This document shows positions 16,483 through 25,494 of a DNA stretch of 64,000 bases, in pieces. Made by a program: the position numbers and the translations under genes. This DNA is from Acidobacteriota bacterium. Its GTDB lineage: Bacteria; Acidobacteriota; Terriglobia; Terriglobales; Acidobacteriaceae. The notes beneath the pieces were generated by a model, which saw only the letters and a list, made by a program, of their open reading frames with translations, was not told where the DNA came from and did not search any database. The stretch lies in contig JAFDVW010000019.1 in the NCBI GenBank assembly GCA_018268755.1, positions 212,348 through 276,347 on the forward strand, read 5' to 3'. The first letter of the stretch is position 1, and each line of letters starts with the position of its first letter.

Positions 16483-17817
16483 ATGGAATCTCTCGTCTTA
16501 TCACGAGGTCTGCTCGGCCTCGCGTCCAAGTTCTTGCTGTACTCATTGACAATCATTGCAATGTTCGCGCCGCTTGTGTCATCGGCAGCCCAAGGCCCAG
16601 ATGGTGATCAGGGGGAAATGGCCGAGCACGTTGACAGGCCAATCCCTCTCCGTGCGCTCATCGAAGAGGTTCAGCAAAAGAATGCGCAGGTTGCCGCTTC
16701 GTTGCAAGCGTGGCAGGCCTCCCGCAATGTCCCGAAACAGGTTTCCGCACTACCAGAAACCCAACTGTCCATACAGCAATTCAGTGTGGGCAGTCCGCGG
16801 CCCTTTGCGGGATACAGCAACAGTGACTTCGCCTATATCGGTTTCGGGGTGTCGCAGGACTTGCCTTATCCCGGTAAGCGTCAACTGCGTGCCCGTATCG
16901 CGGAGCGCGAATCGGACGCAATGGAGGCACAGACGGATTCCCTCCGGCGGACGATGGTTGGAAACCTCAAGATGGTGTACTTCCAATTGGCATACATACA
17001 ACAAACTATCGACGTGCTGCACCGCATGGATGAACTGTTGGGGCAGGTGCAGCAGGCGACAGAGGCGCGATACAAGGTAGGCCAGGGGATTCAGCAGGAT
17101 GTATTGAAGGCACAGTTGCAGCATACAAAGATTCTGCAGGAGATTGCTCACCATCATGAGCAAGAGGGCATACTCGAATCGCAAATCAAGCAACTGCTCG
17201 GACGGCAACAAGAATCCGCTGACATCGTCACGGAGGCCCTGACGGGACGGGTTCTTGCTTACTCTGCGGCCGACCTCTTGCAGAAGGCCCGTGAGCAGAA
17301 TCCCGACTTGCGATCCAAGCAAATTTCCATCCGGCGACAGGACACACAAGTCGAGCTGGCGCAAAAGAATTTCCGGCCCGACTTCAACCTGCAATACACG
17401 TATCAGCACACGGCCGGTGAATTTCGTGATTACTATATGGCATCGTTCGGTATCCGGCTACCGAATCGCGGACGCCAGAAGGCGGAACTGGCGGAAGCAC
17501 AACAGAACCAGATCCGCGCGCAGCGGGAACTTGATGCTGAATCGCAGCGCGTGTCCGCCGAGGTACAACAGCGGCATGTTCAGGCCAAGACTTTGGAAGA
17601 ACAGTTAAAGATCTATCGCGATGGACTTCTGCCTCAGTCCGATGCAACGTTTCGTTCGGCTCTTGCGGCCTATCAGTCGAACCGGCAGGATTTCGAGGCC
17701 CTGCTCTCCGCCTTTCTTGATGTTCTGAACCTTGACCTTGAATACCGTAACAAGATCGTGGAACACGAATCGGCACTGGCTGAACTGGAGCGCCTGACCG
17801 GAGTGGATTTGCCATGA
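16483..17817 (+). CDS. Outer-membrane efflux factor, TolC/CusC-like
   Basis: A 444-residue OEP-family protein with an N-terminal signal segment (LLYSLTIIAMFAPLVSSAAQ) and the two long coiled-coil repeats of the TolC fold (about 55-240 and 255-440; for example LQAWQASRNVPKQVSALPET and ARIAERESDAMEAQTDSLRR). It forms the outer-membrane duct for the RND pump encoded downstream. ATG 16483 is preceded by GGGAGGAAAG and is preferred to an in-frame start at 16426. The stop codon overlaps the adaptor gene start (ATGA). Confidence 0.87.
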   Translation: MESLVLSRGLLGLASKFLLYSLTIIAMFAPLVSSAAQGPDGDQGEMAEHVDRPIPLRALIEEVQQKNAQVAASLQAWQASRNVPKQVSALPETQLSIQQFSVGSPRPFAGYSNSDFAYIGFGVSQDLPYPGKRQLRARIAERESDAMEAQTDSLRRTMVGNLKMVYFQLAYIQQTIDVLHRMDELLGQVQQATEARYKVGQGIQQDVLKAQLQHTKILQEIAHHHEQEGILESQIKQLLGRQQESADIVTEALTGRVLAYSAADLLQKAREQNPDLRSKQISIRRQDTQVELAQKNFRPDFNLQYTYQHTAGEFRDYYMASFGIRLPNRGRQKAELAEAQQNQIRAQRELDAESQRVSAEVQQRHVQAKTLEEQLKIYRDGLLPQSDATFRSALAAYQSNRQDFEALLSAFLDVLNLDLEYRNKIVEHESALAELERLTGVDLP

Positions 17818-19445
17818 GTGCAGATCAAAGAAAAATGTTGGCGAACGAGGAAACACGCATGAGTGAGAGATGGAGCAATTACCGGCCGGCATTTTGGATC
17901 GCAACCAGCACGGCGGTGGTGTTGATGGCTGTGGTCGTGGTGTTGTGGTTGCGGCTGACGCGTGAAAGTGCCGTATCGCCGCAAGACCCACATTCAAACA
18001 AAGCGATACAAATGGGAGATTCCGCCGCTGCGGAGGGAGAGATGAAGAGCGATATGCGGGACACTCCGCTTGCTCCCATTCAACTTACTCCTCAGCGTAT
18101 GCAAAGCATCGGCGTGGTGTTAGGGAATGTGGAGTCCAAGGCGGTGAATTCCGAGCTGCGCTTCTATGGCAACGTCCAACCCGATGAACGCCGACAAGCT
18201 TACGTGCAGACACGGTTTTCCGGTTGGATTCGCAAAGTGTATGCAGACGCGACGGGGAACTTTGTTGGAAAGGGCCAGCCCTTGTTTACTATCTACAGCC
18301 CCGATCTGGTCGCCACCGAGCAAGAGTACCTGCTGGCCAAGAAAAATTCACAGGCGTTGCAGGCAAGCAGGGTGAACGGGGTTGCTTCGGGAGCGTCGTC
18401 CTTGCTAGGTGCGGCCAGAGAAAGACTGCTGCAATGGCAGGTTTCGCCTGAGGAAATCGAGAAACTCGATCAGACGGGCAAGCCGATCACGGACGTCACG
18501 GTTTATTCGCCGGTATCCGGTCACATCACGGAAAAAAAGGCGCTACCCAATATGTATGTGCAGCCGGAAACGATGCTGTACACCATCACGGACTTTTCCA
18601 ATGTCTGGGTCATGGCCCAGATTTTCCAAAGTGATGCCGGCAAGATCAAACCGGGAGACCCGGCCGAGGTTACGTTGGACGCTTACCCGGGGCGGATTTT
18701 CAAGGGCCGCGTGGACTACATCCTCCCGCAGTTAGATATCGGTACGCGTACTTTGCCGGTGCGTCTTGTCTTTTCGAATCCCGGTCTCAAGCTTCGGCCT
18801 GGAATGTACGTCAATGTGCGGGCGAGGCAACCGTTGGGGCGGCAATTGGTGATTCCTGCTTCTGCGGCATTTCATTCGGGTACGAGAAATCTGGTTTTTG
18901 TGTATGCCGGTGAGGGCAGCATCGAACCGCGCGAGGTCGTGCTTGGCCTACAGGTGGGCGACGAGTTCGTCGTGGCAAAGGGTCTCAAAGCGGGCGAACA
19001 GATTGTCACCTCGGCCAATTTTCTGATTGATTCCGAAGCGCAACTTCAGGCCGCAGCCGGTGCATTTGTTCCACTGCCACTCGGAGCCGGGCAGGCGGCT
19101 GTGATGAACGCAGTTCCAGAAGCAAAGGCGAATGTAGAGCTGACTACCGACCCTGATCCGCCCCACAAGGGCGGCAACGTCGTACGAGTGAAGTTGAGCG
19201 GCCAGGACGGAAGAGCAATTAGCGGGGCGACGGTGACCGTTACTTTCTACATGGCGGCGATGCCGGCAATGGGAATGGCAGCGATGAAGACGGTCATCAG
19301 TACCTCGGACCGAGGGAATGGCGGGTACGAAGGCAAAGGCGATCTTGGCTCAGGAGGCACCTGGCAGGTCACGGTCCGCGCCCAACTCAATGGACAGATC
19401 ATCGCTAACAAACAGCTCACACTCAACGCTACGGGAGGTATGTAA
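17814..19445 (+). CDS. CusB-like periplasmic adaptor with C-terminal YtkA/FixH-like domain
   Basis: A 543-residue membrane-fusion protein. A single N-terminal membrane segment (TSTAVVLMAVVVVLWLRL) is followed by the CusB pattern: barrel-sandwich hybrid (YVQTRFSGWIRKVYADATG; FTIYSPDLVATEQEYL), helical hairpin, a second lipoyl half (DVTVYSPVSGHITEK) and beta-barrel. A Met-rich N-terminal stretch (about 60-85) fits Cu/Ag binding. Unusually, residues from about 445 on form an extra domain (NVVRVKLSGQDGRAISGATV and MAAMPAMGMAAMKT, rich in Met) that resembles YtkA/FixH-like domains. Met clusters suggest it binds or senses Cu(I)/Ag(I). It sits between the outer-membrane factor and the pump in one operon. 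Confidence 0.87.
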   Translation: MSADQRKMLANEETRMSERWSNYRPAFWIATSTAVVLMAVVVVLWLRLTRESAVSPQDPHSNKAIQMGDSAAAEGEMKSDMRDTPLAPIQLTPQRMQSIGVVLGNVESKAVNSELRFYGNVQPDERRQAYVQTRFSGWIRKVYADATGNFVGKGQPLFTIYSPDLVATEQEYLLAKKNSQALQASRVNGVASGASSLLGAARERLLQWQVSPEEIEKLDQTGKPITDVTVYSPVSGHITEKKALPNMYVQPETMLYTITDFSNVWVMAQIFQSDAGKIKPGDPAEVTLDAYPGRIFKGRVDYILPQLDIGTRTLPVRLVFSNPGLKLRPGMYVNVRARQPLGRQLVIPASAAFHSGTRNLVFVYAGEGSIEPREVVLGLQVGDEFVVAKGLKAGEQIVTSANFLIDSEAQLQAAAGAFVPLPLGAGQAAVMNAVPEAKANVELTTDPDPPHKGGNVVRVKLSGQDGRAISGATVTVTFYMAAMPAMGMAAMKTVISTSDRGNGGYEGKGDLGSGGTWQVTVRAQLNGQIIANKQLTLNATGGM

Positions 19446-19447
19446 CC

Positions 19448-22400
19448 GTGATCTCCCGAATTATCGAGTGGTGTGCGCAGAACCGTTTTCTGGTTTTCAC
19501 AGGTGTGCTCTTGCTCACGTTAGCGGGGATTTGGTCTTTGGGTCATCTCCCCCTGGATGCTCTGCCGGACATCTCAGACGTGCAGGTGATTATCCATACC
19601 AATTGGGAAGGAGAGCCGCCCAACATCATCGAGGATCAAGTGACCTACCCCATTGTCACTGCTTTGTTGGCTGCGCCGCGAGTGAAAGCGGTGCGGGCAC
19701 AAACCATGTTCAACGATTCCTACGTCTTCGTAGTGTTCGAAGACGGAACCGACATCTATTGGGCCCGTTCCCGAGTTATCGAATATCTACAGACCATTGC
19801 TGGGCGTCTTCCTCCCAATGTGAATCCCATGATTGGTCCCGACGCCACCGGCGCCGGTTGGGTCTACCAATACGTGGTGGTGGATCGGACGCATAAGCAC
19901 AGCTTGGCGGATCTGCGCAGCCTTCAGGATTGGCATCTGCGCTATCAACTGGCGACGGTTCCGGGAGTGGCCGAAGTAGCCACGATCGGCGGTTTTGTGC
20001 GCCAGTACCAAGTTAGTGTTGATCCTAACAAACTGCTGGCGTATGGCATTCCCTTGTCAATGGTCATCGACCGCGTAAAGTCGAGCACCAACGAAGTGGG
20101 TGGACGGGTGCTCGAATTGAGCGGAACACGCTACATGGTGCGTGGTCTGGGTTATCTGAAATCGCTGGATGATCTGGCCAACGTTCCGGTCATGGCAAAG
20201 AATGGAACGCCCGTTTTGATCAAAGATCTGGGCACGGTTTCCTTTGGTCCGGACATTCGCGAGGGCGTCGCGGAATGGAACGGAGAAGGTGAAGCCGTCG
20301 GCGGAATCGTGGTGATGCGGTATGGGCTCAATGCTCTCAATGTGATTGACGGCGTCAAAAAGAAGTTACAGGAAATCAAGGGATCGCTGCCGCCGGGAGT
20401 GGAAGTGATCTCGGCTTATGACCGGGGCGGTTTGATTCGGGCATCAATCAACACGCTAAAACATAGCCTACTGGAAGAAGCGATCATCGTTTCTCTAGTC
20501 ATCATCGTATTTCTGTTTCATTTTCGCTCTGCGTTGATTCCTGTCCTGACATTGCCGCTTGCGCTCCTAATCTCCTTTATCCCGATGTACTACCTGAACA
20601 TCAGCTCCAACATCATGTCTTTGGGAGGTTTGGCGCTCGCCATTGGTGTGCTGGTGGATGCCGCCATCGTGATGGTGGAGAACGGTTACCGGCATCTTTC
20701 CGAACACGCCGCTCGCGGCACGCAAGTCTCCGAGCGGCAAAGGAAGCAGATTCTGATCGATGCTGCAAAGCAGGTAGGACCAGCCCTATTCTTTTCTCTG
20801 CTGATTATTGTTGTCTCCTTCCTGCCCGTTTTTCTTCTCGAAGCTCAGGAAGGGCGGATGTTTCACCCGCTAGCGTGGACCAAGACCTTGGCGGTCGGAT
20901 TCTCGTCATTGCTGGCGATCACGCTGGTTCCCATTCTGATGGTGGTGTTTATCCGCGGAAAGCTTCGCCCGGAATCGGAAAATCCAATTTCAAAAATAAC
21001 GCAGGCGCTCTACCTTCCGGTTCTTCGCCTGTGCCTCAGATTCCGCAAGATGACACTGCTAGTTAATCTACTGTTCTTGGCAGTGACTTTTCCTTTGATC
21101 TTCAAGCTAGGAAGTCAGTTCATGCCACCTCTGTACGAGGGTTCTTCGCTTTACATGCCGACCTCTCTCCCCGGAATTTCGATTACGCAGGCCTCTCAGC
21201 TTCTTCAGGAGCAGGATCGTATTCTCCGCTCGTTTCCTGAAGTGGACACGGTGTTTGGGGCCGTGGGCAGATCTGACAGTGCCACGGACAACGCTCCACT
21301 TGACATGTATGACACGACCGTGATGCTCAAGCCAAAGGAGAAGTGGCGGACGGGGATGACCTACGAGAAGTTGATTCGCGAGATGGACGAAAATCTCCAG
21401 TTTCCAGGACTGACCAATACGTGGACCATGCCGGTGCAGAACCGGCTGGACATGGCGCTGACCGGAATCAAAACGCCTTTGGGCATGAAGATTCAGGGTG
21501 GCAGTCTTGAACAAATCCAGCAACTTGGGGCGCAGGTGCAACGGCTATTGGCTGGGCTGCCGCAGGTTCGATCGGTTTTCGCCGAGCGAGTGTCTCAGGG
21601 ATTCTATGTCAACGTAGATGTGAATCGGCTTGAGGCTGCGCGATACGGTTTGACGATCGCAGATGTGCAGCAAGCGGTTGAGTCCGGCATTGGAGGTATG
21701 AATGTGGCTGAGAATATCGAAGGCCGACGCCGCTATCCGATCAATGTCCGTTATCAGCGTGATTTTCGCGACAACATCGAAGAGATCAGCCGGGTCCTAA
21801 TCTCGACCCCATCCGGCGCGCAGATCCCCATTTCGGAAGTGGCCAAAGTTTCGTTTTCGCGGGGTCCGGCTATGATCCGCGATGAAGATGGGCAGCTTAC
21901 CGGCTATGTGTACATTGATCTCAACACCACAGACTACGGCGGGTTCGTGACCCAGGCCAGCCAAGTCCTGCGGGAGAAACTCAACCTGCCGGCAGGCTAC
22001 ACCTATCAGTGGTCTGGAGAGTATGAGTTTCAGCTGCGGGCAAAAGAACGCCTAAAGATCATCCTGCCTGTGGTCTTTTTCTTGATCTTTTTGTTGCTGT
22101 ATATGGTGTTTCACTCCGTCACGGAGGCCATGGTTTTGATCTTTCCGACCTTCTATGCGATGACGGGTGGCCTGATCCTGCAATGGCTGCTCGGCTACAA
22201 CTTCAGTGTAGCGGTTTGGGTCGGTTATATCGCGCTGTTTGGTATTGCTGTCGAGACGGGAGTCGTGATGGTCGTGTATTTGCACGAGTCCCTCGATCAA
22301 CGGTTGAATTCAGGGGACACGCTCTCAGAGTCGGATATTGAGGAAGCGGCGATCGAAGGTGCGGTACAACGGCTTCGTCCGAAGCTGATGACGGTCACCG

Positions 22401-22606
22401 CGGTCCTCGCCAGCCTCATCCCGATTCTTTGGGCGACTGGTATTGGCTCCGATGTGATGAAGCCGATCGCCGCTCCCATGGTAGGCGGCATGATTACTTC
22501 GACGATTCATGTGTTGATACTGGTTCCCGTATTTTTTGTATTGATGAAGGAGCGGGCCTTGCGGCGCGGCACGCTCCGACCGGTGGCAGAGAAAGAGCAG
22601 TCGTAA
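19448..22606 (+). CDS. CusA-like heavy-metal RND pump (Cu/Ag type)
   Basis: A 1052-residue RND transporter starting at GTG 19448 after GGGAGGT. Twelve membrane segments are expected; TM4 reads LALAIGVLVDAAIVMVENG, the HME4 (Cu/Ag) pattern. Met residues equivalent to the CusA three-methionine site are present in LYMPTSLPGIS, RTGMTYEK and RLDMALTGIK. N-terminal sequence (DALPDISDVQVII, WARSRVIEYL) also follows CusA. The pump exports monovalent copper or silver from periplasm and cytoplasm using the proton gradient. The operon is complete with its adaptor and outer-membrane factor. Confidence 0.93.
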   Translation: MISRIIEWCAQNRFLVFTGVLLLTLAGIWSLGHLPLDALPDISDVQVIIHTNWEGEPPNIIEDQVTYPIVTALLAAPRVKAVRAQTMFNDSYVFVVFEDGTDIYWARSRVIEYLQTIAGRLPPNVNPMIGPDATGAGWVYQYVVVDRTHKHSLADLRSLQDWHLRYQLATVPGVAEVATIGGFVRQYQVSVDPNKLLAYGIPLSMVIDRVKSSTNEVGGRVLELSGTRYMVRGLGYLKSLDDLANVPVMAKNGTPVLIKDLGTVSFGPDIREGVAEWNGEGEAVGGIVVMRYGLNALNVIDGVKKKLQEIKGSLPPGVEVISAYDRGGLIRASINTLKHSLLEEAIIVSLVIIVFLFHFRSALIPVLTLPLALLISFIPMYYLNISSNIMSLGGLALAIGVLVDAAIVMVENGYRHLSEHAARGTQVSERQRKQILIDAAKQVGPALFFSLLIIVVSFLPVFLLEAQEGRMFHPLAWTKTLAVGFSSLLAITLVPILMVVFIRGKLRPESENPISKITQALYLPVLRLCLRFRKMTLLVNLLFLAVTFPLIFKLGSQFMPPLYEGSSLYMPTSLPGISITQASQLLQEQDRILRSFPEVDTVFGAVGRSDSATDNAPLDMYDTTVMLKPKEKWRTGMTYEKLIREMDENLQFPGLTNTWTMPVQNRLDMALTGIKTPLGMKIQGGSLEQIQQLGAQVQRLLAGLPQVRSVFAERVSQGFYVNVDVNRLEAARYGLTIADVQQAVESGIGGMNVAENIEGRRRYPINVRYQRDFRDNIEEISRVLISTPSGAQIPISEVAKVSFSRGPAMIRDEDGQLTGYVYIDLNTTDYGGFVTQASQVLREKLNLPAGYTYQWSGEYEFQLRAKERLKIILPVVFFLIFLLLYMVFHSVTEAMVLIFPTFYAMTGGLILQWLLGYNFSVAVWVGYIALFGIAVETGVVMVVYLHESLDQRLNSGDTLSESDIEEAAIEGAVQRLRPKLMTVTAVLASLIPILWATGIGSDVMKPIAAPMVGGMITSTIHVLILVPVFFVLMKERALRRGTLRPVAEKEQS

Positions 22607-22785
22607 CTAAAAAGAGTAGCCAGCAGCTAAGTAGCATGTGATGGACGGAAGGCCCCCTTTTTCAACCATTTGCGACACGCTGCTCGCAGCGATTATGCCG
22701 GCCGTTTCGCGAAAATTCCTGAACCAAAAGCTGTTTTTACACGTCTATTACAGTGGGCTCTTGCGTGGTAGGGTATATTTATCGT

Positions 22786-23172
22786 ATGCGCTTGATATCG
22801 GGAAAGCGGGTCTGGCAGCGAGGGTTGGCAGCGTTGTTGCTGCTTTGGACTTTTGCCGACCTTAGCGTTCCCGGTCTTTGCCAGAGTGACAACGATGGAA
22901 CTTCCGATTCCCCCATTACTTCACAAGCTGGCACAGCGGCGCCAGCGATGCAGGTACCAGTAGCACAGGCTTCTGTTTTCAATTCGCCCAGCCAGCAACC
23001 AAAGAGCTCTCCTACAGCCCCGGAAGATTGTTTCTGCTGCTGCGCTCACATTGTGCCCTCGCCTCATTTCTACGTGGCACAAGTACAAGGTTCGGCTGAG
23101 GCATTCGCGTTTTACGACTTCAACCAAGTGACAGCCTCCGCTCCTCCTCTTTATCACCCTCCTCGTAGCTAA
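22786..23172 (+). CDS. Small exported Cys-cluster protein heading the Czc-type operon
   Basis: A 128-residue protein with a signal peptide (LAALLLLWTFADLSVPGLC) and a striking EDCFCCCAHI cluster in the middle (four Cys in five positions), followed by a His/Tyr/aromatic tail. I do not recognise a named family. The ATG at 22786 follows a TATATT box (22774-22779) so closely that the mRNA may be nearly leaderless; GTG 22753 is an alternative start. It mirrors the Cys-rich protein that heads the Cus-type operon. Metal binding is inferred from composition. Confidence 0.6.
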   Translation: MRLISGKRVWQRGLAALLLLWTFADLSVPGLCQSDNDGTSDSPITSQAGTAAPAMQVPVAQASVFNSPSQQPKSSPTAPEDCFCCCAHIVPSPHFYVAQVQGSAEAFAFYDFNQVTASAPPLYHPPRS

Positions 23173-23263
23173 CCCTCTCTATTTCTAAAAGCTCCGGGAG
23201 ATTTTCTCTCCTGGGCAATCACTTATTTACGCAAACATCGCCCTTTCTTTTACGGGGGTGCTT

Positions 23264-23719
23264 ATGTCCGTTGCTGTTCGAACGCACCGGGTGCGGGAAA
23301 TGCAGGCGTTTTACAAACGCTGGAGTCCCGACGTGCTCACGTTTTGTCGTTTGTTTCTAGGGAATGAACCAACGGCCGAACTGCTCACTTCGGAGGCTTT
23401 CGCGAAGTTCTACCGCACATCGAGCGTGTTTCCGACAACTGGTGAGATGCCTCCCGAACTTATTGGCGCGGCGTTTCACGCGGTGCAGCCTTGTTCGCCC
23501 GAACGGCGGCGACAGCCGCAGCAGAGTGTTCTTGAAAACCGGATTGTGGCGCTCGATTGCGCGGAGAAAGCGGCATTCATCATGCGCAACGTGCTGGGCA
23601 TGACATGGGCTGGTGTTGCGAATGCAATGAAAGTTTCATTGCAAGAAGCGAAAGAGTTTTGGTTGAGAGGGATGTTCACGGTGCGCGACCTGTTGCCACG
23701 CGAGTTTTTCGATCGATGA
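23264..23719 (+). CDS. Degenerate sigma-70-like protein, copy 1
   Basis: A 151-residue protein with the outline of an ECF sigma factor but with weak motifs. A region 2-like half (MQAFYKRWSPDVLTFCRLFL, about 14-33, then SEAFAKFYRT) is joined to a region 4-like half (CAEKAAFIMRNVLGMTWAGVANAM and a following helix, about 105-150). The usual DLVQE/FxxWL core of region 2 is missing. It is paralogous to the next gene, which shares RNVLGM(T/D)WA-type sequence. Whether it binds core polymerase, acts as an anti- or co-sigma, or is a relic is unknown. GTG 23258 is an alternative start. Confidence 0.65.
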   Translation: MSVAVRTHRVREMQAFYKRWSPDVLTFCRLFLGNEPTAELLTSEAFAKFYRTSSVFPTTGEMPPELIGAAFHAVQPCSPERRRQPQQSVLENRIVALDCAEKAAFIMRNVLGMTWAGVANAMKVSLQEAKEFWLRGMFTVRDLLPREFFDR

Positions 23720-23764
23720 ACTTCGCGGCGAGCGGCACGGACTTGAGCAGCGGTGAGGTGTCCG

Positions 23765-24214
23765 ATGATTTCCGCAAACGCGAGTGTAGGGCAAGGAACT
23801 TGCAAGCGCGTGAGTCGTCTGGTGTTCACGTTCTTACAAGCATTTTTGGGTGATCGAGCAGCTGCGGAAGACCTTGCGTATCAGGTGACGATGCTGGTCT
23901 TGCGACAAACGAAGTCGGATGCTCTGGAGCACAGCATTCTCTTGTCGGCATTGACGCTTGCTCTTCGTACAGCGGAGAGCTATCGGGCAGGAGGAATTGG
24001 TCATGACCCAGGCGCGCCGCTGGAAATTGCAATACGACGGTTGCCCGCCGCCGAAAGAGCCGTGCTGATCCTGCGGAATTTGCTGGGTATGGATTGGGCC
24101 GATGTTGCTGTGGTAGCGAGTGCGTCTTCGGACAAAGCCCGCCAAACGTGGAGAACCGCAGTAACGCGGCTGACTGAACTTTTACAAAGAGACTTCTCGA
24201 AGGAGCGTTCTTGA
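23765..24214 (+). CDS. Degenerate sigma-70-like protein, copy 2
   Basis: A 149-residue paralogue of the preceding protein. Region 2-like FTFLQAFLGDRAAAEDLAYQ (about 21-40) keeps the D-rich helix of sigma factors; region 4-like LPAAERAVLILRNLLGMDWA and SSDKARQTWRTAVTRL (about 95-142) keep a helix-turn-helix outline. Start ATG 23765 follows GAGGTG. Its stop codon overlaps the ATG of the czcC-like gene by one base, so it is coupled to the efflux operon and probably regulates it. Function is inferred from fold resemblance and position. Confidence 0.65.
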   Translation: MISANASVGQGTCKRVSRLVFTFLQAFLGDRAAAEDLAYQVTMLVLRQTKSDALEHSILLSALTLALRTAESYRAGGIGHDPGAPLEIAIRRLPAAERAVLILRNLLGMDWADVAVVASASSDKARQTWRTAVTRLTELLQRDFSKERS

Positions 24215-25494
24215 TGAATTGGTCGAAGCGAACTATGAAGCAAATTCTGTTTATGGGTGTCGTGATGCTTTGGGTGTCAGTGGCATCGGCGCAGCAATCG
24301 ACAAATAGCCAGGCGCTCCCTGAGCGCCTGACGATGCAACAAGCCATGGACTTGATGCTTAAGCAAAACCTGCTTCTGTTGCGCGACCAACAGAGTCCGC
24401 GAATTGCGAAAAGCGACGTGGTGCAAGCGGGTTTGCGTCCGAATCCGAACTTCGAGATTGCGTCGGAAAGTTATCCCTTATTCGAGTCGAGTCCAGGCCC
24501 CTTCTTCAACAACCAGGAACTGGTCGTCCGAGCGGGCCAGACGATTGAGACCGCCGGTAAGCGGGGCAAACGAATCCGCGTTGCTAAGCAGGAGCTGGCG
24601 GCAACGGAGTCCGGGCTGCAAGATACGGTTCGGCAGCTCAAGCTCGAATTGAAGCGCCGTTACTACGTCGTGGTTCTCGCGAAAGCGCAGAGGGATCTTG
24701 CCGGCGAAATCCTCAAGCAGTTTGACGACATTATTCGCCTGAACGAAGCCCGTTATAAGCAAGGCGAGCTTTCCGGCCTTGAGATCAACCGGATTCGTGC
24801 CGAGAGATTGCGGTTCTATAACGATTTATTGGACGCGGAGTTACAACTGAAGAATGCCAAGACGGATTTGCTTGAAGTTCTGGGTGTGTCCGACCTAAAC
24901 ACGACATTCGATGTCACTGAAGCATTGGCAGCCCAACCGTTCACGGCCGATCCATTACAACTTCAGACCCAGGCTATCGAGAGCCGGCCGGACCTGCGTG
25001 CGGAGCGGCAAAGGCTTGAAAGAGACAGACAGGATCTGCAATTGCAAAAGGCGGAACGCATTCCTAACGTCACGCCCTTCTTCGGGTACAAGCGCGACTT
25101 CGGGGCCAACACAGCGGCTTTCGGTTTGTCGATTCCTTTGCCGCTCTTTAACCGGAACCAGGGAGGCATCGAGCGTGCATCGGCCCAGATTCAACAACGC
25201 CAATATGAAACTAGCCGGTTGTCCCTGTCGGTCCGGCGCGATGTTCAAGCCGCCTATCAAACGGCCCAGACCCAGTCGGAAAGAGTGCGTGCTCTGGAAC
25301 AGCAGTATGTTCCAAGCGCAAGAAGTACACGGGAGATCGCGCAGCAATCGTATCGGCTCGGGGCGCTAGACCTTATTGGCTTTCTCGACGCGGAGCGTAT
25401 CTATCGCGAGACATTGCGTTCTTACAATCTCGCCCTGTTTGACTACCAGACCTCGATTTTTCAACTAGAAGCGGCTGTCGGAAAGGAATTCTGA
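24214..25494 (+). CDS. Outer-membrane efflux factor, CzcC-like
   Basis: A 426-residue OEP-family protein with a signal peptide (ILFMGVVMLWVSVASAQQ). The first coiled-coil repeat (about 36-230) carries RPNPNFEIASESYP, and the second (about 240-425) ends LGALDLIGFLDAERIYRETL, both typical of CzcC. It is the outer-membrane exit duct of the second tripartite pump. ATG 24214 has AAGGAG upstream; the stop codon overlaps the adaptor start by one base. Confidence 0.88.
   Translation: MNWSKRTMKQILFMGVVMLWVSVASAQQSTNSQALPERLTMQQAMDLMLKQNLLLLRDQQSPRIAKSDVVQAGLRPNPNFEIASESYPLFESSPGPFFNNQELVVRAGQTIETAGKRGKRIRVAKQELAATESGLQDTVRQLKLELKRRYYVVVLAKAQRDLAGEILKQFDDIIRLNEARYKQGELSGLEINRIRAERLRFYNDLLDAELQLKNAKTDLLEVLGVSDLNTTFDVTEALAAQPFTADPLQLQTQAIESRPDLRAERQRLERDRQDLQLQKAERIPNVTPFFGYKRDFGANTAAFGLSIPLPLFNRNQGGIERASAQIQQRQYETSRLSLSVRRDVQAAYQTAQTQSERVRALEQQYVPSARSTREIAQQSYRLGALDLIGFLDAERIYRETLRSYNLALFDYQTSIFQLEAAVGKEF

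Noticed and set aside
16750..17409. Minus-strand frame of 219 codons inside the outer-membrane factor gene
   Set aside because: Antisense to a coiled-coil gene; Leu-rich because of the Gln/Lys codons on the other strand.
19442..19459. Fourth SigF promoter ahead of the CusA-like gene (GTAACC then CGAA)
   Set aside because: The boxes are only 9 nt apart instead of 16 and overlap the start codon.
19318..19896. Plus-strand frame of 192 codons across the adaptor/pump junction
   Set aside because: Overlaps both genes in another frame; composition is not protein-like.
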